From: Chitinispirillaceae bacterium | GTDB taxonomy: Bacteria > Fibrobacterota > Chitinivibrionia > Chitinivibrionales > Chitinispirillaceae | Length of the DNA: 8,497 nt | Assembly (NCBI GenBank): GCA_016932075.1 | Contig: JAFGDP010000109.1 | Location: 1-8,497 of the forward strand | Direction: 5' to 3' | In this document: positions 4,501 through 8,497 of the stretch, piece by piece | Layout: each line of letters starts with the position of its first letter | How positions within the stretch are numbered: the stretch's first letter is position 1 | Program-made: the position numbers and the translations under genes | Notes under the pieces: generated by a model | What the model was told of the DNA's origin: nothing | Seen by the model: the letters and a program-made list of their open reading frames with translations, nothing else | Databases searched by the model: none

Positions 4501-6146
4501 GAACCATTTTCCCTCATAGAACCGGTTGTCTGATTGCCATTGCGGCCATGGTCGGCGCGCTCCTAAGCACGCAGTGCATTGCCCCGTTGGGCGGCGGGTC
4601 TGAGGCGGGAAACGCACGGATCACGGGCGCGGTGGTCGATACGCTGGGATATCCTGTTGCCAATGCTTTGGTCACGGTCAGACCGTGGGATTTTGATCCG
4701 GTCAAAAACCCTGAGGTACCGGCCTCCTGCATGGACACGACCGGGCCGGATGGCATATACCGGGTTTCGGTGCAAAAGGGCATTGCCTACAGGGTCGAAG
4801 CACTGGTTCCGATCCAGGGCACAAGCGCGCTACGCGCGCTTGTCGGCGAAGTGCTGGCGCAGGAACCTGACACTATCGCGCCCCGGTGCACCGTGAAAAC
4901 GGCCGGGGCGATCAAGGTCACGATTCCTGAAAGCGCAGACCATGCGTTCGGGTATGTGTTTATTCCGGGCACGTCACGGTTTACCTTCCTGAACAATGCT
5001 CGGGAATCCGTGGTTCTGGACTCGGTACCCGCGGGCACGATACCCGCAGTGTCGTATTCCTCGACAAAAACAGAGGATTTTTCCGTGATCAGATATACCA
5101 TCCCTGTGGAACCCGGCGACACGACGGTCATTCTCTTACCTTCATGGAAATACGCCCGGCAACTGATATTGAACACGACGCCATCCGGCGCGGATGTCGC
5201 CTCCAACGTGCTGGGCTTCCCTGTTTGTATCAGATTACACTCCGACAATTTCGATTTTTCCCAGGCGCGGCCAAACGGCGCGGATATCAGGTTTACCAAG
5301 ATGGACAATACCCCGCTTCCCTACGAGATCGAGTGCTGGGATTCTGCCGGCGGGCATGCCGAGGTGTGGGTCATGGTGGATACGGTGCTGGGCAACAACA
5401 GCGACCAGTCCATCATGATGTACTGGGGAAATGCCGCCGCGATCGACAGATCAAACGGCGCTGCGGTGTTTGACACGGCTGCGGGATTCCAGGGGGTATG
5501 GCATCTTGCAGAGGCGGGAAATACAACGGCAAAAGACGCGACCAGCAACCGGTACCATGGCACACCGTCCGGCATGTCCGCGCAATCGGCGGTCGATGGC
5601 ATGATCGGCGGCGCGCAGGAGTTCGAGGGTTCCGCGAGCCATTTTTCCATGGCAAATACCGCCTCCAGTACTCTGAATTTTCCCGTAAATGGACCGTACA
5701 CTATTTCGGCATGGGTGTATATCGATTCCCTTGACGGGGAATTTCATACCATTGTTTCAAAAGGCAGCAGACAGTACAGTCTCGGGGCCATGGGTTCTCT
5801 GTGGGGATTTTCAGTATGTCCCGAAAGCGGAGGATTCGACGTAACGAATGTGGCGGCCGAGTCAAAGGCCTGGGTGCATCTCGTCGGCATACGCAACGGC
5901 TCGCTTCAATATCTTTATGTCAATGGCGTCTGCGTGGACAGCAGCATTACCAATACCTTTCCAGGCACCACCCGTTTTACCGGCGATGATCTGGCTGTCG
6001 GGAAAAATCCAAGCAACTCGGCAGACATTTTTAACGGCATACTGGACGAGGTCTGCATTGCCGGTGTTGCGAGAGATCCGGCATGGATCAGACTGAGCTA
6101 TATGAATCAGATGAGCGATGACAGGCTGGTGCAACGTAAAAAATAG
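4497..6146 (+). CDS. Secreted DUF2341/LamG putative lipoprotein
   Basis: A 549-residue cell-surface protein. Residues 1-27 form a signal peptide ending in ALLSTQC. Cys27 is a likely lipid attachment site, though Gln at -1 is unusual for a lipobox. A Gly-rich tether GGGSEAGNA (32-40) leads to a carboxypeptidase-regulatory-like beta-sandwich at about 41-105 (ITGAVVDTLGYPVANALVTV). Residues about 222-325 match DUF2341 (FPVCIRLHSDNFDF, GADIRFT, MMYWGNA). Residues about 333-525 match a LamG/concanavalin-A-like domain (VWHLAEA, MIGGAQEFEGS, YTISAWVYID, GILDEVCIAGVARD). No catalytic motif is visible; carbohydrate binding or adhesion is inferred. It lacks the T9SS-type tail seen on the neighbouring hydrolases. 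The start at 4497 overlaps the regulator's stop by four bases and begins the signal peptide; the frame extends to 4422 inside the regulator gene. Confidence 0.85.
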   Translation: MRTIFPHRTGCLIAIAAMVGALLSTQCIAPLGGGSEAGNARITGAVVDTLGYPVANALVTVRPWDFDPVKNPEVPASCMDTTGPDGIYRVSVQKGIAYRVEALVPIQGTSALRALVGEVLAQEPDTIAPRCTVKTAGAIKVTIPESADHAFGYVFIPGTSRFTFLNNARESVVLDSVPAGTIPAVSYSSTKTEDFSVIRYTIPVEPGDTTVILLPSWKYARQLILNTTPSGADVASNVLGFPVCIRLHSDNFDFSQARPNGADIRFTKMDNTPLPYEIECWDSAGGHAEVWVMVDTVLGNNSDQSIMMYWGNAAAIDRSNGAAVFDTAAGFQGVWHLAEAGNTTAKDATSNRYHGTPSGMSAQSAVDGMIGGAQEFEGSASHFSMANTASSTLNFPVNGPYTISAWVYIDSLDGEFHTIVSKGSRQYSLGAMGSLWGFSVCPESGGFDVTNVAAESKAWVHLVGIRNGSLQYLYVNGVCVDSSITNTFPGTTRFTGDDLAVGKNPSNSADIFNGILDEVCIAGVARDPAWIRLSYMNQMSDDRLVQRKK

Positions 6147-6160
6147 TCAAGAGGTACCAG

Positions 6161-6180
6161 TTGCAGGCTGTTACCTGCAA
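6161..6180 (+). repeat. 7-bp hairpin after the lipoprotein gene
   Basis: TTGCAGG (6161-6167) pairs with CCTGCAA (6174-6180) around a 6-base loop, 14 bases past the lipoprotein stop codon. No T-run follows, so it is at most a weak transcript-end or processing structure. It ends 37 bases before the next start codon. Confidence 0.5.
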
Positions 6181-6217
6181 GAAATTACGGGCCGAAACGA
6201 GAAAAGAAAAAAACAAC

Positions 6218-6562
6218 ATGAGTCTCGACGTTTACCTTAAAAACCAGGGATGCCTGACCATCGGACAGGGACAAGAGGTCTTTTTCGCTAATATTACCAA
6301 TAACCTCGGCAACATGGCCGCTGAAGCCGGCATTTATGAAATCGTTTGGATGCCGGAAGAACATGGCATTAAAAATGCTCGGCAGCTTATCAAGCCTCTC
6401 CGTAAAGCCATTGCAAAAATGAAAAAGAATCCGGCGCGGTTTCAAAAGCACAATGCCCCGAACGGCTGGGGTTGGTACGATCATTTCGTTCCATGGCTTG
6501 AAAAATTTGTAGCAGTATGCGAGCAGCACCCGGATGCTGCTGTAGGAAGCGCATACCGGTGA
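6218..6562 (+). CDS. Small phage-type conserved protein, function unknown
   Basis: A 114-residue soluble protein with no signal peptide. It starts MSLDVYL and contains FFANITNNLGNMAAEAGIYE (24-43), a tryptophan-proline motif IVWMPEEHGI, KPLRKAIAKMKKNPARF, NGWGWYDHFVPWLEKF and a C-terminal PDAAV. From memory, small proteins with this exact arrangement (SLDVYL, ANITHNL, AGIY, RPEE, NGWG, PWVE) are common in phages and prophages and scattered in bacterial chromosomes; I know of no assigned function. The ATG at 6218 is preferred to the in-frame TTG at 6161 because the family begins with MSLDVYL. No strong ribosome-binding site is seen, only an A-rich purine tract (6200-6212). It stands alone between the lipoprotein and esterase units with no other phage genes nearby, so it may be a relic or domesticated gene. 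Confidence 0.75.
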   Translation: MSLDVYLKNQGCLTIGQGQEVFFANITNNLGNMAAEAGIYEIVWMPEEHGIKNARQLIKPLRKAIAKMKKNPARFQKHNAPNGWGWYDHFVPWLEKFVAVCEQHPDAAVGSAYR

Positions 6563-6602
6563 AAACGGCCCGGCAAGACGGTCGCCACGCAAATAGTGTC
6601 AG

Positions 6603-6654
6603 TTGACCGTTACACATTGAAAGGTAATGACGAAAGGTCTCGCGATACGGTCAA
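6603..6654. repeat. 8-bp inverted repeat around paired GAAAGGT
   Basis: TTGACCGT (6603-6610) and its exact complement ACGGTCAA (6647-6654) are separated by 36 bases. Two direct copies of GAAAGGT (6619-6625 and 6632-6638, 13 bases apart) lie between them. It could be a long-range stem in the transcript or a pair of binding half-sites. It starts 40 bases past the stop of the phage-type gene. Confidence 0.4.
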
Positions 6655-6683
6655 AAATAAGAAGTACGTGAAATAGTAAATAA

Positions 6684-6779
6684 AAAAAGACCGCCGGTTC
6701 CCATCCCGCGAGGAAGCAACCGGCAGCCGCTCGAAAAAGGAACAGTGCCATGCGCAGAGCGCAGGGGCACGGCCTTTTT
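6684..6779 (+). ncRNA. Candidate structured RNA with three-way junction
   Basis: Bases 6684-6693 (A-run, then GACCG) can pair with 6770-6779 (CGGCC, then T-run) with one mismatch. The pairing encloses two hairpins: CCGGTT / AACCGG (6694-6699 with 6718-6723) and a GC-rich one at 6745-6769. The whole is about 96 nt. It could be a leader or riboswitch-like structure ahead of the esterase operon, a small RNA, or a double terminator. I could not match it to any riboswitch consensus I know. Read on the minus strand, the first hairpin is followed by seven Ts (complement of 6682-6688), which also looks like a terminator. Confidence 0.35.
6745..6779 (+). terminator. Rho-independent terminator
   Basis: GTGCC (6745-6749) pairs with GGCAC (6766-6770). 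Inside it a second stem TGCGC / GCGCA (6751-6755 with 6759-6763) closes a 3-base loop. A run TTTTT (6775-6779) then CTTT follows. This would end transcripts from the regulator, lipoprotein and phage-type genes and separate them from the esterases. Confidence 0.65.
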
Positions 6780-6801
6780 CTTTGCCAGAAAAATACAATA
6801 C

Positions 6802-6830
6802 CGCCTACGCTGAAAGAGTAGCGTTAGGCG
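6802..6830. repeat. 10-bp bulged hairpin in the esterase leader
   Basis: CGCCTACGCT (6802-6811) pairs with AGCGTTAGGCG (6820-6830), with one unpaired T and an 8-base loop. It begins 22 bases after the terminator's T-run and lies 43 bases before the small leader ORF. No T-run follows; it is a possible leader structure. Confidence 0.5.
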
Positions 6831-6872
6831 CCACTTCGCGTTCCTTTCAATTATGCCAAGAAGGGAGGCTCT

Positions 6873-7001
6873 ATGCAACACGGCAGCATGATCGTGACCA
6901 GTGCGGCGTACCAAAACATGAAAGGAGAATGGTCCGGAGTATCGATGCAACGATGTTTAAAGAGCAACAAAAACGACACCTTAACAAGGAGAGTACCATG
7001 A
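6873..7001 (+). CDS. 42-codon ORF overlapping the esterase start
   Basis: Encodes a 42-residue peptide, MQHGSMIVTSAAYQNMKGEW at its start and LTRRVP at its end. A good ribosome-binding site, GGGAGG (6863-6868), stands 4 bases before the ATG. Its TGA stop (6999-7001) overlaps the esterase start codon as ATGA, the arrangement usual for translational coupling. The peptide has no recognised domain, signal peptide or membrane segment, and no run of one amino acid that would suggest classic attenuation. It may be a leader peptide setting esterase translation, or a chance frame; the overlap and Shine-Dalgarno sequence favour translation. Confidence 0.4.
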   Translation: MQHGSMIVTSAAYQNMKGEWSGVSMQRCLKSNKNDTLTRRVP

Positions 7002-8005
7002 AACGAGCCTATTGTTTCATTCTCGCCGGACTTCTGGCCCTGCCCTTGTACGCGGCCGATCCACAAGTACTTCCGACAAACCCGCCGTCAGGATATTTCA
7101 ACAACAAAGGAAATCCGGCGGGCAAAGTCGATTACATTACCTATGGAAATAATATCCCTGCAAGAGTTTATACACCGCCGGGGTATGATGAAAACAAGAC
7201 ATATGCCTCTATGTACCTGCTGCACGGCATGGGAGGGAGCGAGGCGAGCTGGCACGACAATGATCTGTATGCCCACATCCAGCTCGACAATCTCATCGCC
7301 GAGGGACGGGTCGATGGCTTTGTCATGGTATTTACATTAAATGAGGGGAACTTCGCGAGTGTTCTGATTAATGACCTTATCCCCTATATAAATGAACATT
7401 ATTCCGTTTCGGAAGAAGGCAAGCACCGGGCAATAGGCGGCCTTTCAATGGGCTGCATGCTGACGTGCCAAATCGCAGGTGCGAATCCGGATAAATTCCA
7501 TTATCTCATGGCTGCTTCTTGCGGCAGCAGGATAAGCTTTCGGGATCAGGAACGTGCCCGGGAAAGTTTGAAATTAGTACTGATTACCCAGGGAGAGCGG
7601 GAAGGCGATCTTATCAGTGGCACAAAGAGTAGTCTTGAAAGCGCTGGTATTTCCGGTGACATTATATTTGAATATGTTGCCCCGAATGCGGGACATGACA
7701 GGAACTGTTGGAGGCCAAGCTTCTGGAATTTCGCCCAGATGGCGCACGACAGGGGATTTACGATAGGGGACGTTGCTGTCCGGGAATATACTGCCGACCA
7801 CTTTTCCATTGCCGCCATGTCTGGCATCGTGGGCGTATTTGACTTGCGGGGAAAATTCCTGAAATTCATTACATCGACGGAATTCTCCAATCGGGCAAGC
7901 GACCTTGCGCCGGGATCGTATATCATCCAGTGGCAAAGCGGCGGCCGAACCCATATCAGCAAATATTCAACCAGTAGCGACTATAATCGTCTTGAGGCGA
8001 GGTAA
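6998..8005 (+). CDS. Secreted CE1/XynZ-like esterase (feruloyl esterase type) with T9SS-like tail
   Basis: A 335-residue alpha/beta hydrolase related to the feruloyl-esterase domain of XynZ, expected to release ester-linked groups from xylan outside the cell. Residues 1-20 are a signal peptide (cut after LYAA). The domain shows ARVYTPPGYDENKTYASMYL (55-74), LHGMGGSEASW (75-85), the nucleophile Ser150 in GGLSMG, and the catalytic His233 in NAGHD followed by W238 and WNFAQMA. The third triad residue is uncertain: the family's GTND region reads GEREGD here, so Asp204 or Glu202 would serve. Residues about 270-335 look like a type IX sorting tail (VFDLRGKFLKF, LAPGSYIIQW). The start at 6998 has AAGGAG (6986-6991) 6 bases upstream and begins the signal peptide; the open frame extends to 6782 without family similarity. 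A paralogue follows directly. The ester specificity (feruloyl, acetyl or other) is not determined. Confidence 0.85.
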   Translation: MKRAYCFILAGLLALPLYAADPQVLPTNPPSGYFNNKGNPAGKVDYITYGNNIPARVYTPPGYDENKTYASMYLLHGMGGSEASWHDNDLYAHIQLDNLIAEGRVDGFVMVFTLNEGNFASVLINDLIPYINEHYSVSEEGKHRAIGGLSMGCMLTCQIAGANPDKFHYLMAASCGSRISFRDQERARESLKLVLITQGEREGDLISGTKSSLESAGISGDIIFEYVAPNAGHDRNCWRPSFWNFAQMAHDRGFTIGDVAVREYTADHFSIAAMSGIVGVFDLRGKFLKFITSTEFSNRASDLAPGSYIIQWQSGGRTHISKYSTSSDYNRLEAR

Positions 8006-8016
8006 ATAATTCCATA

Positions 8017-8042
8017 CCCTTCTCCCGGTTACGGGAGAAGGG
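8017..8042. repeat. 11-bp perfect hairpin between the esterase genes
   Basis: CCCTTCTCCCG (8017-8027) pairs perfectly with CGGGAGAAGGG (8032-8042) around GTTA, in the 74-base gap between the two esterase genes. No T-run follows, so read-through is likely. It may protect the upstream message or modulate the ratio of the two products. Confidence 0.65.
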
Positions 8043-8079
8043 AACTGACAACTTCTTGACCTTAAAAAAGGAGAGTACC

Positions 8080-8497
8080 ATGAAACCAGCACGTTATTCC
8101 ATTCTCGCAGGACTTCTGGCCCTGCCCGCATACGTGGCCTCACAAACGCTTCCGACGATGCCGCCATCGGGATACTACACTGCCGTGGCCTCAAATCCGA
8201 AGGGCACCGTCACCAACATTACCTATGGATCCAATTACCGGGCACGGGTCTATACGCCGCCGGATTATTCAGAAAGCCGGGAATATGCCTCCATGTACCT
8301 GATGCATGGCATGGGCGGGAGCGAGGCAAGTTGGCACGATAATGATCTGTATGCGCACATCCAGCTCGACAATCTCCTCGCGACGGGAAAGGCCAAACCC
8401 TTTATCATCGTATTTACCAGAAATGATATGAACAATTGGAACTTCACGAGTATTCTGATTGATCAACTGATCCCCTATATCGAAGACCATTATTCCG
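8080..8497 (+). CDS. Second CE1/XynZ-like esterase, 3' end beyond the window
   Basis: The first 139 codons of a paralogue of the preceding esterase. It opens with a signal peptide MKPARYSILAGLLALPAYVA and carries the same YTPPDYSESREYASMYLMHG and GGSEASWHDNDLYAHIQLDN blocks. The latter is letter-for-letter shared with the upstream protein. It differs in a few extra residues after VFT (RNDMNNWN) and is cut off before the nucleophile Ser would appear, so activity cannot be judged. AAGGAG (8068-8073) stands 6 bases before the ATG. The ribosome-binding site and the start of the signal-peptide coding sequence are nearly identical to the first gene, so the duplication included the translation-start region. 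The two genes are probably one transcription unit. Confidence 0.85.
   Translation, partial: MKPARYSILAGLLALPAYVASQTLPTMPPSGYYTAVASNPKGTVTNITYGSNYRARVYTPPDYSESREYASMYLMHGMGGSEASWHDNDLYAHIQLDNLLATGKAKPFIIVFTRNDMNNWNFTSILIDQLIPYIEDHYS

Noticed and set aside
4787..5308. 173-codon minus-strand ORF inside the lipoprotein gene
   Set aside because: The plus strand here clearly encodes carboxypeptidase-regulatory-like and DUF2341 sequence; the antisense frame is a shadow without known motifs.
6185..6592. 135-codon minus-strand ORF opposite the phage-type gene
   Set aside because: The plus-strand frame has recognisable conserved motifs; the minus frame has none.
6684..6779. Known riboswitch (c-di-GMP, SAM, cobalamin or SAH types)
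   Set aside because: I compared the loop and junction sequences with the consensus motifs I remember and found no match, so only a generic structured-RNA call is made.
6782..6997. Upstream extension of the first esterase by 72 residues
   Set aside because: The extension would bury the signal peptide, has no family similarity and lacks the strong AAGGAG found just before 6998.

Overview
The window looks like a chromosomal plant-polysaccharide-degradation locus from a Fibrobacterota-type bacterium (Fibrobacter / Chitinispirillia relatives). Three signs point there, all read from sequence and memory of the families: a TIGR02147 (DUF4423) regulator, a family best known as a large paralogous set in Fibrobacter; a lipoprotein combining a carboxypeptidase-regulatory-like domain, DUF2341 and LamG; and secreted hydrolases ending in type IX secretion (T9SS)-like C-terminal tails. 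The assignment is an inference; no rRNA or housekeeping gene is present to confirm it.

Layout. Bases 1-462 are gene-free and packed with hairpins and repeats. Two minus-strand genes follow: a secreted polysaccharide-lyase-like jelly-roll protein (463-1746) and a secreted GH11 endo-xylanase (1976-2920). Between and beyond them lie two copies of a small structured repeat (223-290 and 1816-1870). The pair is bracketed by a 130-bp direct repeat, about 91% identical (2-131 and 3140-3269). Bases 2921-3624 are gene-free, with repeats, hairpins and, at the right end, an 18-bp palindrome abutting a promoter. On the plus strand the TIGR02147 regulator (3625-4500) overlaps a DUF2341/LamG lipoprotein gene (4497-6146) by the four bases ATGA. 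Next come a small phage-type conserved protein (6218-6562), a structured terminator or RNA region (6603-6830), a 42-codon leader ORF (6873-7001), and two tandem CE1/XynZ-like esterase genes (6998-8005, and 8080 running off the window end).

How the genes fit together. GH11 cuts the xylan backbone. The esterases probably remove feruloyl or other ester decorations, and the lyase-like protein would act on, or bind, an acidic polysaccharide. All three complete secreted proteins have an N-terminal signal peptide plus a T9SS-type tail, so they probably share one export and surface-anchoring route. The regulator-lipoprotein pair is probably a separate unit: an HTH protein controlling a cell-surface carbohydrate-binding or adhesion-type lipoprotein.

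Most interesting for follow-up: the regulator/lipoprotein unit with its palindromic operator candidate, the covarying structured repeat, the possible 96-nt folded RNA at 6684-6779, the translationally overlapped leader ORF ahead of the esterases, and the apparently leaderless promoter spacing of two genes.
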